The notes beneath the pieces were generated by a model. The model ran no database searches. It was not told the origin of the DNA and was given only the letters and a program-made list of their open reading frames with translations. This document shows, piece by piece, positions 8,623 through 17,007 of a DNA stretch of 64,000 nt. The DNA lies in the NCBI GenBank assembly GCA_018608765.1, contig JABAYY010000086.1:1-64000 (forward strand). The letters are read 5' to 3'. Made by a program: the position numbers and the translations under genes. The DNA comes from Flavobacteriaceae bacterium. GTDB taxonomy: Bacteria > Bacteroidota > Bacteroidia > Flavobacteriales > Flavobacteriaceae. Position 1 is the first letter of the stretch, and every line of letters begins with the position of its first letter.

Positions 8623-9096
8623 ATGAGTAATGTATCATACTACACAGCCGAAGGATTAAAAAAATTAAGAAGCGAGTTAAAGCAACTCAAAGATGTAGAA
8701 CGCATCAAAGCTTCAAGAGCTATTGCGGAAGCAAGAGACAAAGGCGATTTAAGTGAAAATGCTGAATATGATGCTGCTAAAGAAGCACAAGGCATGCTTG
8801 AAATGCGTATTGCAAAACTTGAAGACACCATGGCCGGTGCCCGTTTGATTGATGAATCTCAACTCGATTCTTCAAAAGTATTGGTGCTATCTAAAGTGAA
8901 AATAAAAAATCAATCTAACGGAATGGAGTTAGATTATCTTCTAGTGGCTGATGGAGAAGCAGACTTGGCCGCCGGAAAAATTTCTGTAAATTCACCAATA
9001 GGAAAAGGATTGTTAGGGAAAAGTGTTGGAGATGTTGCTGAAATTCAAGTGCCTAATGGTATTTTGAAGTTTGAAATCATGAACATTTCTAGATAG
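8623..9096 (+). CDS. greA: Transcription elongation factor GreA
   Basis: A 157-residue factor that rescues backtracked RNA polymerase by stimulating transcript cleavage in the secondary channel. The N-terminal coiled coil carries the acidic tip GDLSENAEYDAAKE (around residues 40-54) with the two acidic residues needed for cleavage; the C-terminal FKBP-like domain ends ILKFEIMNISR. Length is normal for the family. The leader contains a terminator-like hairpin. The HIT-family gene follows 21 bases later and is probably cotranscribed. Confidence 0.96.
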   Translation: MSNVSYYTAEGLKKLRSELKQLKDVERIKASRAIAEARDKGDLSENAEYDAAKEAQGMLEMRIAKLEDTMAGARLIDESQLDSSKVLVLSKVKIKNQSNGMELDYLLVADGEADLAAGKISVNSPIGKGLLGKSVGDVAEIQVPNGILKFEIMNISR

Positions 9097-9117
9097 ACAA
9101 TTTATTACAAACAACTC

Positions 9118-9507
9118 ATGAGCTCAATTTTCACTAAAATAGTTGCTAAAGAAATTCCATGTTATAAGGTCGCTGAAACCGCAAAATTCTTAGCCTTCTT
9201 AGATGTCAATCCCAATGCGAAAGGTCACACCCTGTGTATTCCAAAAAAAGAAGTCAACAAGATTTTTGATTTAGACAAATCAGCTTATTTAGAATTGATG
9301 GACTTCTCAAGAACAGTTGCCTTAGCTCTAGAAAAAGCAGTGGATTGCAAGCGCATTGGCATGACTGTAATTGGTTTAGAGGTGCCACATGTGCATGTGC
9401 ATTTAATTCCTTTAAATGCTATGGAGGACGCTCAGTTCATTAAAAAAGAAACATTGCTTCCACAAGAACTTCAAGCACTAGCCAAAAAAATCAGCTCTTT
9501 CTTGTAA
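9118..9507 (+). CDS. HIT family nucleotide hydrolase/transferase
   Basis: A 129-residue Hint-branch HIT protein. The histidine triad PHVHVHLIPL near residue 88 holds the catalytic histidine, and the N-terminus MSSIFTKIVAKEIPCYKV is typical of bacterial HinT-like members. The family hydrolyses adenosine 5'-phosphoramidates and related nucleotides. It lies 21 bases after greA. Its last 30 bases overlap the 3' end of the convergent histidine kinase gene. Confidence 0.93.
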   Translation: MSSIFTKIVAKEIPCYKVAETAKFLAFLDVNPNAKGHTLCIPKKEVNKIFDLDKSAYLELMDFSRTVALALEKAVDCKRIGMTVIGLEVPHVHVHLIPLNAMEDAQFIKKETLLPQELQALAKKISSFL

Positions 9508-10653
9508 GCGCTTTAAACTAATTCTCATTGTAGTTCCTTCACCAACTTCAGAGTGAAGTACTTTAATTCTCCCTTTGTGATATTCCTCAATAATTCGTTT
9601 TGAAAGAGAAAGCCCTAATCCCCAACCGCGTTTTTTAGACGTATATCCTGTTTCAAAAACTCTATTAAATAATTTTTTCGACAGTCCTTTTCCTGTATCG
9701 CTAATATCTATCGAAACCATTGAGTCTGTTGCTTGAATAAACAATTCAATATGACCCTCACCTTTCATGGCATCAATTCCATTTTTAACCAAATTTTCAA
9801 TGGTCCAACTATAGAGCTCGGGATTCAAATCGACTAGGATTTCGCCTTGTGGAGCGTTCATTTTAAAGACAATCAATTTACTGCTTCTAGATTCAAGATA
9901 GTCAAAAGACTCTTCTGTAGCCTTCACAATATTAGTGGGCTTTAGTAAAGGGGTAGATCCAATTTTACTAAAGCGTTCTGTAATGATTTCTAAACGATGA
10001 ATGTCTTTTTCAATTTCAGTCACATAAGAAGGGTTTACAGCTTCTGTTTTTAATAGTTCTGTCCAACCTATGAGTGACGAAAGGGGTGTCCCAATTTGAT
10101 GAGCCGTTTCTTTAGCCATTCCTGTCCAAAGTTTGTTTTGAGAAGCATTCCTTGAGCTCTTGTAAAAGAAATAAACAACTCCACTGAACAATAAAATAAT
10201 CAAGACAAGTGCAAAGGGATAATACTTCAATTTATTAAGCAAGTCGGAATTCCCATAGTAGATTGTCGAAAGTATTTTCCCTTCATACATTATTTCAATT
10301 GGAGTGTTTTCATTGCTAAACTTTAAGCTTAAATTTTTAAGATATTCTTGATTATTGTTTAGTAGTTGTTGAATATTTTTAGATTGAAACCTTCCTTCAG
10401 AAGTTTTAATAATCATTGGGGTCGTAGTATTGCTTTGAATTATTTTTAATGGAAAATCGCTGATATTTCCGTTAAGGTCAATAACCTTTCCAAGCTCGAT
10501 TTGTGCTTGAGAAAAATTCTCCATTTTGATGCGTTCTTCTTCTTTAAATTTTTGAAAAAAGCGATAGGTATTCCATAAAATTAATGAAATAATAAGGAAT
10601 GAAATGACAATCATTACCCAGCGTAAAACATGTTGTTTTGATGAAATTTTCAT
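9478..10653 (-). CDS. Membrane sensor histidine kinase
   Basis: A 391-residue kinase with two membrane segments (about residues 11-30 and 145-164) flanking an extracytoplasmic sensor region of roughly 115 residues. The phosphoacceptor is His185 in ETAHQIGTPLSSL; the ATPase domain has the N box around Asn291, the D-x-G at 319-321 and the glycine-rich GWGLGLSL at 343-350. There is no HAMP domain and no response regulator next to it, so the partner is encoded elsewhere and the signal is unknown. The gene is alone on its strand and overlaps the HIT gene at its 3' end. Confidence 0.93.
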   Translation of the reverse strand: MKISSKQHVLRWVMIVISFLIISLILWNTYRFFQKFKEEERIKMENFSQAQIELGKVIDLNGNISDFPLKIIQSNTTTPMIIKTSEGRFQSKNIQQLLNNNQEYLKNLSLKFSNENTPIEIMYEGKILSTIYYGNSDLLNKLKYYPFALVLIILLFSGVVYFFYKSSRNASQNKLWTGMAKETAHQIGTPLSSLIGWTELLKTEAVNPSYVTEIEKDIHRLEIITERFSKIGSTPLLKPTNIVKATEESFDYLESRSSKLIVFKMNAPQGEILVDLNPELYSWTIENLVKNGIDAMKGEGHIELFIQATDSMVSIDISDTGKGLSKKLFNRVFETGYTSKKRGWGLGLSLSKRIIEEYHKGRIKVLHSEVGEGTTMRISLKRLQERADFFG

Positions 10654-10805
10654 TGCTATTTTTTTTTCAATCCTAAATATAATGTATTTATAGGGAATTT
10701 ATTGTTTTATATTATTGCTTTCTTCTTTTAGTTGGACTCATAATTTGTTAAGTTTGTATATATTTAGAAAATTCTTTACTTTAATAGTCAATTTTAAAAT
10801 TAAAA

Positions 10806-11180
10806 ATGGAAATACAAGGAAAAATCAAACTTATCGGTGAAACACAATCTATTGGTTCTAATGGATTTAGAAAACGTGAATTGGTTGTGACCACAGAAGA
10901 ACAATATCCACAACATATTATGGTGGAATTTGTTCAAGACAAAACAGATCTTTTAAACAACTACCAAGTTGGACAACAGATTAAAGTAGGTATTAATTTA
11001 CGTGGTAGAGAGTGGATCAACCCACAAGGAGAAGCAAAGTATTTCAATGCCATTCAAGGGTGGCGTATTGAAAATTTACAGCAAGCCGCACCTGCCAATG
11101 CCGCACCTGTAGCGCCTGCACAAGCCTTTGAACCTGCTACTGATTTGACAGCAGACGAACCAAATGACCTGCCGTTTTAA
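10806..11180 (+). CDS. DUF3127 protein, OB-fold with SSB-like acidic tail
   Basis: A 124-residue protein of family DUF3127, common in Bacteroidota. The first 90 residues (MEIQGKIKLIGETQSIGSNGFRKRELVV... GREWINPQGEAKYFNAIQGW) fit an OB-fold related to single-strand binding proteins. A low-complexity Ala/Pro linker follows, and the end DEPNDLPF resembles the SSB C-terminal tip (acidic residues then P-F) that docks partner proteins. Binding to single-stranded DNA or RNA is inferred, not shown. It sits 38 bases before aat. Confidence 0.82.
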   Translation: MEIQGKIKLIGETQSIGSNGFRKRELVVTTEEQYPQHIMVEFVQDKTDLLNNYQVGQQIKVGINLRGREWINPQGEAKYFNAIQGWRIENLQQAAPANAAPVAPAQAFEPATDLTADEPNDLPF

Positions 11181-11218
11181 TACACGTCAATCAAGGAACA
11201 CTTCAAATATAAAAACGT

Positions 11219-11860
11219 ATGAAGTGGCTTAATGAAACCATAGAATTTCCACCATTGACAAAAACAAACCCAGAAGGACTTTTGGCAGTTGGTGGAGATT
11301 TATCTCCGGAACGCGTTTTGTACGCCTATCAAAATGGTATCTTTCCTTGGTATGAATCGGATCAACCCATCATGTGGTGGGCCCCTGATCCTCGTTTTGT
11401 GTTGTATCCTCATAAATTGAAGGTTTCAAAAAGTACAAAACAAATTTTAAAAAATCACTCCTTTGAAATTACTATGAATCGTAATTTTGTAGATGTTATT
11501 ACAGCCTGTGCTAAGGTAAAGCGAGAAGCACAATCTGGTACTTGGATCACAGACGAAATGATTGAGACCTACTGCAAACTACATCAAAAAGGAATTGCAA
11601 AATCTGTTGAGGTGTGGCAAAACAAGAAATTGGTAGGAGGATTATATGGAATTGAGTTGAATGACACAATTTTTTGTGGTGAAAGTATGTTTAGCTATGT
11701 AAGCAACGCTAGTAAAATTGGGTTTATAAGCTTAGTTCAAAATTCAAACTATAAACTTATAGATTGTCAATTACATACAAATCACCTTCAAAGCTTAGGT
11801 GCGGAAGCTATATCAAGATCAAAATTTATGGAATATATTAAACCTCAAATCACTACATAA
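11219..11860 (+). CDS. aat: Leucyl/phenylalanyl-tRNA-protein transferase
   Basis: A 213-residue N-end-rule enzyme that adds leucine or phenylalanine from aminoacyl-tRNA to proteins with N-terminal Arg or Lys, marking them for ClpAP degradation. Diagnostic features are the FPPLTKTNPEGLLAVGGDLSP-type start, the FPWYESDQPIMWWAPDPR block around residues 42-60, and the LVGGLYGIELNDTIFCGESMFS block around 140-160. Length is normal. The following polyphosphate kinase gene starts about 20 bases on. Confidence 0.95.
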   Translation: MKWLNETIEFPPLTKTNPEGLLAVGGDLSPERVLYAYQNGIFPWYESDQPIMWWAPDPRFVLYPHKLKVSKSTKQILKNHSFEITMNRNFVDVITACAKVKREAQSGTWITDEMIETYCKLHQKGIAKSVEVWQNKKLVGGLYGIELNDTIFCGESMFSYVSNASKIGFISLVQNSNYKLIDCQLHTNHLQSLGAEAISRSKFMEYIKPQITT

Positions 11861-11881
11861 ACAATTAATATTAATTTGCCT

Positions 11882-12730
11882 ATGATCACACAAGAAGATT
11901 TTGAATCGTATTCTGGACCAGAATCATTTAAAAAGAAACTACAATCTACACTGTCGAATTCCAGTTATGATTCGCTAGTTGAAACCATCAACTATGAGTC
12001 AGAGTTGGTAAAGCTTCAGGCAGAATTAGTTGACCTCCAGCAATGGACTGCAAAACACAAAAAACGTGTTTGCGTACTTTTTGAAGGTCGGGATGCGGCT
12101 GGAAAAGGAGGAGCTATACGCCGTTTTACGGAACACCTAAACCCGCGATCTATGCGTGTTGTAGCACTTACGAAACCAACAGAAATTGAAAAAGGACAAT
12201 GGTATTTTAGACGGTATATAAAAGAATTGCCAGACCCTGGTGAGTTAGTATTTTTTGATCGAAGCTGGTACAATCGTGCGGTAGTTGAACCCGTAATGGA
12301 CTTTTGCTGCGAAGAACAGTACAAGAAGTTCATGTTGCAAGTACCCGAATTTGAACATATGCTTTATGAAGATGGTGTGATTATTATTAAATTTTGGTTT
12401 TCAATTTCAAAACAAGAGCAAGAGAGACGCTTCAATTCTAGATTGAAAAATCCTTTAAAGCAATGGAAATTTAGCCCTGTTGATAAAGAAGGACAAAACA
12501 GATGGGACAAATATACCTTTTACAAAGAACAAATGTTCAGTAAAACACACACCTCAATCAGTCCCTGGATTATTATAAAAACAAACAATAAAAAACAAGC
12601 GCGATTAGAAAGCATTCGACATGTATTATCACAATTTGATTATGATCAAAAAGGAAGTTCTCATACAACAGTTCTTCCTGATCCTAATGTAGTGCAGCGC
12701 TATCACAGAATGATTACCCAAATCGATTAG
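11882..12730 (+). CDS. Polyphosphate kinase 2 (first of a tandem pair)
   Basis: PPK2 family kinase using polyphosphate to phosphorylate nucleotides. Walker A is in FEGRDAAGKGGAIRRF near residue 70, and Walker B is in LVFFDRSWYNRAVVEPV near residue 120; a basic lid segment RRYIKELPDPGE lies between. The start is trimmed from a TTG at 11876 to the ATG two codons later, giving about 282 residues. Single-domain length and motif spacing suggest class I. The adjacent gene is a clear paralogue two bases downstream. Confidence 0.93.
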   Translation: MITQEDFESYSGPESFKKKLQSTLSNSSYDSLVETINYESELVKLQAELVDLQQWTAKHKKRVCVLFEGRDAAGKGGAIRRFTEHLNPRSMRVVALTKPTEIEKGQWYFRRYIKELPDPGELVFFDRSWYNRAVVEPVMDFCCEEQYKKFMLQVPEFEHMLYEDGVIIIKFWFSISKQEQERRFNSRLKNPLKQWKFSPVDKEGQNRWDKYTFYKEQMFSKTHTSISPWIIIKTNNKKQARLESIRHVLSQFDYDQKGSSHTTVLPDPNVVQRYHRMITQID

Positions 12731-12732
12731 TT

Positions 12733-13503
12733 ATGGAAGAATTATCACCGAAAAATTTAAAAAAACTCAATAGTAAACGTGGCCTTCAGTTGTTTCTAAG
12801 CCAAGATGATATGACCGTTTCCAAAGCGTTACGAATTTTGAATCATGAATCAAAACTTGAAAAATTACAAGAAGAGCTAATCAAACTCCAACAATGGGTT
12901 GAGGCTAAAGGAGAGAAATTGGTTGTTATATTTGAAGGTCGAGATGCAGCTGGTAAAGGGGGTGCTATTCGACGGATTACTCAACATTTAAATCCAAGAG
13001 AATTAAATGTAGTCGCCCTTTCAAAACCAACAGACGAAGAAAAAAACCAATGGTATTTTCAACGCTATATCAAAAACTTACCCCGTAACGGTCAAATAAC
13101 CTTCTTTGATAGAAGTTGGTATAATAGAGCAGTTGTAGAACCCGTAAATGGATTTTGTACGCAAAGCGAATATGAAGTGTTTATGAATCAAGTGAATCAA
13201 TTTGAAAAAATGATCATCGAATCTGGTATTCGAGTTGTGAAATTTTATTTCTCTATCACCAAAGACGAACAATCACGACGTTTTGAAGACATCAAAGCAA
13301 GCCCTGTCAAGAAATGGAAATTTAGTAAAGTTGATGAATCTGCTCTGGAACTTTGGGATAATTACACCTCTTACAAAGCTAAGATGTTTGAACAAACAAA
13401 TACTGAAATTGCTCCTTGGTATATCATTGGTGCAAACAAAAAAAGTAAAGCGAGAGTAGAATCTATCGAAAAGCTTTTAGAATTGATACCCTATAATAAT
13501 TAA
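12733..13503 (+). CDS. Polyphosphate kinase 2 (second of a tandem pair)
   Basis: A 256-residue paralogue of the preceding gene with the same Walker A (FEGRDAAGKGGAIRR) and Walker B (FFDRSWYNRAVVEPV). It differs in its N-terminus (about 25 residues shorter) and in the lid and C-terminal helices, so the two may prefer different nucleotides or different directions of phosphate transfer. It ends 4 bases into the convergent tag gene. Substrate choice between ADP and GDP or AMP cannot be read from the sequence. Confidence 0.92.
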   Translation: MEELSPKNLKKLNSKRGLQLFLSQDDMTVSKALRILNHESKLEKLQEELIKLQQWVEAKGEKLVVIFEGRDAAGKGGAIRRITQHLNPRELNVVALSKPTDEEKNQWYFQRYIKNLPRNGQITFFDRSWYNRAVVEPVNGFCTQSEYEVFMNQVNQFEKMIIESGIRVVKFYFSITKDEQSRRFEDIKASPVKKWKFSKVDESALELWDNYTSYKAKMFEQTNTEIAPWYIIGANKKSKARVESIEKLLELIPYNN

Positions 13504-14069
13504 ACCTCCTTATATCGGAAGCAGTTTGTTTCATGATCATTGACCATTCCTGTAGCTTGCATGTGTGCATATACAACAGTGCTGCCAACAAATTTGAACC
13601 CACGATTTTTTAAGTCTTTACTTATTTGATCGCTCAAGAGTGTGTTTGGAGGTGCTTTTTTATAATCTTTAACCTTATTTTTTATTGGACTTCCATCTAC
13701 GAATGCCCAAATGTAGTTACTGAAACTGTCAAACTCTTTTTGGATCTCAATAAAGGCTTGAGCATTAGAAATCGCTGCTTTGATTTTTAATTTATTTCTA
13801 ATAATCCCTTTGTCAATTATTAAAGATTCAAATTTAGTAGTATCGTATTGTGCAATTTTTGTATAGTCAAAGGCATCAAAAGCAACTCTAAAATTCTCAC
13901 GTTTTCGTAGGACAGTAATCCAACTTAAACCCGCCTGAAAAGTTTCTAAAATTAAAAATTCAAACAACTTTAAATCATCATACACGGGAACGCCCCACTC
14001 CACATCGTGATAGGATTCATACAGCGGGTCGCCAACGCACCATCCACAGCGTTGTTTTTGATTTATCAT
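13500..14069 (-). CDS. tag: DNA-3-methyladenine glycosylase I
   Basis: A 189-residue base-excision repair enzyme removing 3-methyladenine. The N-terminal RCGWCVGDPLYESYHDVEWG matches the Tag family, including a zinc-binding cysteine; the other zinc ligands are in the C-terminal DHETNCFRYKE. FETFQAGLSW-type residues (here LETFQAGLSWITVLRKRENF) form the base-binding region. Single gene, convergent with the second PPK2 and overlapping it by 4 bases. Confidence 0.95.
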   Translation of the reverse strand: MINQKQRCGWCVGDPLYESYHDVEWGVPVYDDLKLFEFLILETFQAGLSWITVLRKRENFRVAFDAFDYTKIAQYDTTKFESLIIDKGIIRNKLKIKAAISNAQAFIEIQKEFDSFSNYIWAFVDGSPIKNKVKDYKKAPPNTLLSDQISKDLKNRGFKFVGSTVVYAHMQATGMVNDHETNCFRYKEV

Positions 14070-14154
14070 GCCCTCAAGTTATAAAAAACTCATTTCTAAA
14101 AGGAACGAAAAACCAATTAATTTTTATTTTTTCGAAATCTAAACTTTTTCAGTC

Positions 14155-14844
14155 TTAACTCAATTCAGAAATAAATTCGTCAATTGAAATGGCTTTTTCT
14201 ATATCAAAGTCTCCAATTTTTGTTCGTCTGAGTGCGGATAAATGCGCTCCTGATTCTAGTGATTTTCCAAAATCATAAGCCAAAGACCGTATGTAGGTCC
14301 CTTTGCTGCAAGTGACGCTAAAGTCAACTTTTAAGCCCTCTATTTTGGTGATTTTAAACTCCTTAATGGTAATTTTCCGGGAGTCAATTTTAACAGTTTC
14401 TCCAGCACGCGCAAATTCATACAAGCGTTTGCCTTCTTTTTTTAATGCTGAAAATACAGGTGGAAATTGATCAATCTCTCCAATAAATTTTTGAGTGGCT
14501 TCATGGATCATTTCAGGTGTAATATGGTTCGTAGGGAACTCTTGATCAATCGCTGTCTCGAGGTCATAGGAAGGTGTTGTACTCCCCAAAACAAATGTAC
14601 CTGTATACGTTTTTATCTGTCCTTGAAAAGTGTCAATTTGCTTTGTCATTTTGCCAGTGCAAATCACCAAAAGCCCAGTTGCTAAGGGATCTAAAGTTCC
14701 TGCATGGCCCACTTTAATTTTTTTTAAACTGAAAGCTTGACGAATGTGCCAACGTAATTTATTAACCACTTGAAACGATGTCCATTCTAAGGGTTTATCT
14801 ATCAATAGTAATTGACCATCTAAATAATCTTGAGCCGTTTTCAT
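14155..14844 (-). CDS. truB: tRNA pseudouridine(55) synthase TruB
   Basis: Makes pseudouridine 55 in the T-loop of tRNAs. The catalytic aspartate is in KVGHAGTLDPLATGLL near residue 45, with the N-terminal LLIDKPLEWTSFQVVNKLR typical of TruB. The start is trimmed 15 codons to the Met of MKTAQDYLDGQLL, because the longer frame would run into uppP, whose stop lies at 14850. It gives about 229 residues, normal for Bacteroidota. It is last in the ftsX-DUF3098-uppP-truB block. Confidence 0.95.
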   Translation of the reverse strand: MKTAQDYLDGQLLLIDKPLEWTSFQVVNKLRWHIRQAFSLKKIKVGHAGTLDPLATGLLVICTGKMTKQIDTFQGQIKTYTGTFVLGSTTPSYDLETAIDQEFPTNHITPEMIHEATQKFIGEIDQFPPVFSALKKEGKRLYEFARAGETVKIDSRKITIKEFKITKIEGLKVDFSVTCSKGTYIRSLAYDFGKSLESGAHLSALRRTKIGDFDIEKAISIDEFISELS

Positions 14845-14849
14845 TTGAG

Positions 14850-15638
14850 TTAAAAGGTTGTAATGATTGCTAAAACTCCAACGATACAACAGTAGTATGC
14901 GAAGTATTTTAATTGGCTATTTTTGACCAAACGAATCATTAAGGTGCATGCGAATAGTCCTGCAACAAAGGCCGCTAAAAACCCTGCGGAAAGCGTGCCA
15001 AAATTTTCAGCATTATAATTTAAGTCGCCACTAATAACATCTTTAGCGATCTTCCCGAAAATGAGAGGAATTACCATTAAAAAAGAAAAGCGTGCTGCTT
15101 TTGATTTATCATTTCCTAACAATACAGATGTTGAAATTGTTGCACCTGAGCGTGAGATTCCTGGGAGCATGGCAATGGCTTGTGAGATTCCAATAATAAA
15201 AGCATCCCAAAACCCCACTTTTTTATCGGTTGTTTTAGCGCGATCCGCCATAAATAATAACAAGGCTGTCACAATCAGCATGATTCCAACAAGTAAAATG
15301 TTACTTCCAAAAAGTGCTTCTAGCTCCTTCTCAAACAGAATGCCGACAACACCAGCAGGCAACATTGAAATCATTATTTTAACAATAAACTGAGTGTCTT
15401 CATTCCATTCAAATTTGAATAAAGCAGCAACCAGTGTGACGATGTCTTTTCTAAATATAATTAAGGTACTTAATGCAGTTGCAAAGTGAAGGACTACCGT
15501 AAAAATTAAACTATCCTCAGGGATGGAATTGTCACCCAAGAGAGCTTTGCCAATCTCTAAATGTCCACTTGAAGATACCGGCAAAAACTCCGTAAGTCCT
15601 TGGATAATTCCTAATAAAATACTGTCTAAAAGATCCAT
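14850..15638 (-). CDS. uppP: Undecaprenyl-diphosphate phosphatase (BacA/UppP)
   Basis: A 262-residue, eight-segment membrane phosphatase that recycles the undecaprenyl pyrophosphate carrier for peptidoglycan and surface polysaccharides. Both family motifs are present: QGLTEFLPVSSSGHLEIG near residue 14 and PGISRSGATISTSVLLG near residue 160. It starts one base after the DUF3098 gene ends and is followed 5 bases later by truB. Confidence 0.96.
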   Translation of the reverse strand: MDLLDSILLGIIQGLTEFLPVSSSGHLEIGKALLGDNSIPEDSLIFTVVLHFATALSTLIIFRKDIVTLVAALFKFEWNEDTQFIVKIMISMLPAGVVGILFEKELEALFGSNILLVGIMLIVTALLLFMADRAKTTDKKVGFWDAFIIGISQAIAMLPGISRSGATISTSVLLGNDKSKAARFSFLMVIPLIFGKIAKDVISGDLNYNAENFGTLSAGFLAAFVAGLFACTLMIRLVKNSQLKYFAYYCCIVGVLAIITTF

Positions 15639-15890
15639 TTATTTTTTGAATGTTTTAAGAATCGCATAAATCTGAATCCCAAACCCAATCAGAATAAGGG
15701 TAGGAGCTATTCGAATTCTTTGAGCACTAAATATTTCAGGGTTAAACACATTAGGGTTGTCAGAACCACCACCTGCCATAAGGATAAAACCTAAAGCGAT
15801 AAGTATGAGACCAATGAACATCCACTTGTAATTTTGTTTTCCGAAAATAAAATTCTTCTTTGCGGTTTCTTTTCGTTTTTGTTCTCCCAT
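15639..15890 (-). CDS. DUF3098 small membrane protein
   Basis: An 83-residue protein with two hydrophobic segments (about residues 23-42 and 62-78) separated by a short glycine/asparagine-rich loop. It matches DUF3098, found in Bacteroidota between ftsX and uppP; function is unknown. The basic N-terminus suggests it stays in the cytoplasm. The conserved position suggests a link to envelope synthesis or division, but that is inference. Confidence 0.85.
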   Translation of the reverse strand: MGEQKRKETAKKNFIFGKQNYKWMFIGLILIALGFILMAGGGSDNPNVFNPEIFSAQRIRIAPTLILIGFGIQIYAILKTFKK

Positions 15891-15970
15891 AATTAATTAA
15901 ATTTTGTGAATGAAAAAGGTTTCATTTAACCTGAAATTGTATTGTGAATTATTTTTGGCAGTGGTGTAAA

Positions 15971-16849
15971 TTAATAATAAAGTTGATCTGTCTTAAGGTT
16001 CAGAAAACGCTGTGTTGCAAAATATGTACTCCACCAAGTAATTAAAACTCCAATTAAAAACACACATCCAAACAAAGCGCCAATAGGCAATTGATTTTGA
16101 ATTAAATTAAATTCAGGAAATGATTTGTCAACATAGTAAACGACCACTCCCATGCCTGTAAGAGCTAACAGTGAACCAATAATTCCTAGCCGAATACTGC
16201 GCCAGAGAAAAGGTTTGCGGATAAATTTTTTGGTAGCCCCTACCATTTGCATGGTTTTGATTGAAAACCGTTTGGAGTTCACTGCCAATCGAATGGAGCT
16301 ATTTATTAAGAGTACTGCGATCCCCGTAAAAATCCCACTGATGATCAAAATCCATAAACTTAAACGTTTTACATTGCTGTTCATTAGAGACACTAAATCT
16401 TTGTCATATTTTATGTCTTCCACAAAGTTCTTTTTCATGGTGCTATCTGTGATGCTATCCAAACGACGTGCGGTCACATAATCGGCTTTGAGATTGACTT
16501 CAATCGAATTTTTTAAAGGATTATAACCAACATCATCCAAGAAATCTTCACCGTATTCTAATTTCATAAAATCGGCTGCAGACTCTTTAGAAATAAATTT
16601 AGTTTGTTTTACGTAATCAGAAAGTGCCAAACTTTTTTCGAGCTGTTTAATTTCAACTTCTTTAGAAGTATCTTCTAAGTAAATGGTGAGAATCACCTGT
16701 TCTTTAAAATTATTCGATACGGATTTTGCGTTGAGCACCAACAACCCCAAAATTCCTAATAAGAAAAGCACCAAAGAAATACTTAATACAACTGAAAAAT
16801 AGGACGAAATTAAACGGCGTTTTTGGTGTTTTTCAAATGATGAACTCAT
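15971..16849 (-). CDS. ftsX: Cell division ABC-transporter-like permease FtsX
   Basis: A 292-residue protein with the FtsX layout: one N-terminal membrane segment (about 18-40), a roughly 120-residue periplasmic domain, then three membrane segments near the C-terminus. The cytoplasmic KTMQMVGATKKFIRKPF matches the permease coupling region. With FtsE it regulates cell-wall hydrolases at the division site. ftsE is not in this window. First gene of the minus-strand block, divergent from leuS. Confidence 0.92.
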   Translation of the reverse strand: MSSSFEKHQKRRLISSYFSVVLSISLVLFLLGILGLLVLNAKSVSNNFKEQVILTIYLEDTSKEVEIKQLEKSLALSDYVKQTKFISKESAADFMKLEYGEDFLDDVGYNPLKNSIEVNLKADYVTARRLDSITDSTMKKNFVEDIKYDKDLVSLMNSNVKRLSLWILIISGIFTGIAVLLINSSIRLAVNSKRFSIKTMQMVGATKKFIRKPFLWRSIRLGIIGSLLALTGMGVVVYYVDKSFPEFNLIQNQLPIGALFGCVFLIGVLITWWSTYFATQRFLNLKTDQLYY

Positions 16850-16956
16850 AGTAAATGTCTTATGAATGTAAAAGTATAAAAAAACTTATTTAAATGGCTA
16901 TTAATTTTCTGAAAACAAATTAACATTTCCTAGTAGTATTGTTTCGTCGGGGAGAG

Positions 16957-16987
16957 TTTTTTACTTCCCAAATAAACCGTAAATTTG
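16957..16987 (+). promoter_or_regulatory. leuS promoter
   Basis: The -7 box TAAATTTG at 16980-16987 lies about 20 bases after a T-run at 16957-16960 that can serve as -33. It lies inside the longest open frame and so argues against the upstream start. Confidence 0.7.
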
Positions 16988-17007
16988 CCCCTATTAATGA
17001 TGATAAT

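Noticed and set aside
12016-12333. 105-codon minus-strand frame inside the first PPK2 gene
   Set aside because: Shadow of the PPK2 reading frame; residues follow codon complement, no domain.
15061-15393. 110-codon plus-strand frame over uppP
   Set aside because: Shadow frame opposite a clear membrane phosphatase gene; no recognisable protein.
16939-17007. Longer N-terminus for LeuRS
   Set aside because: The extension contains the -7 promoter box and has no LeuRS homology; the M-x-Y-N-F start fits the family.
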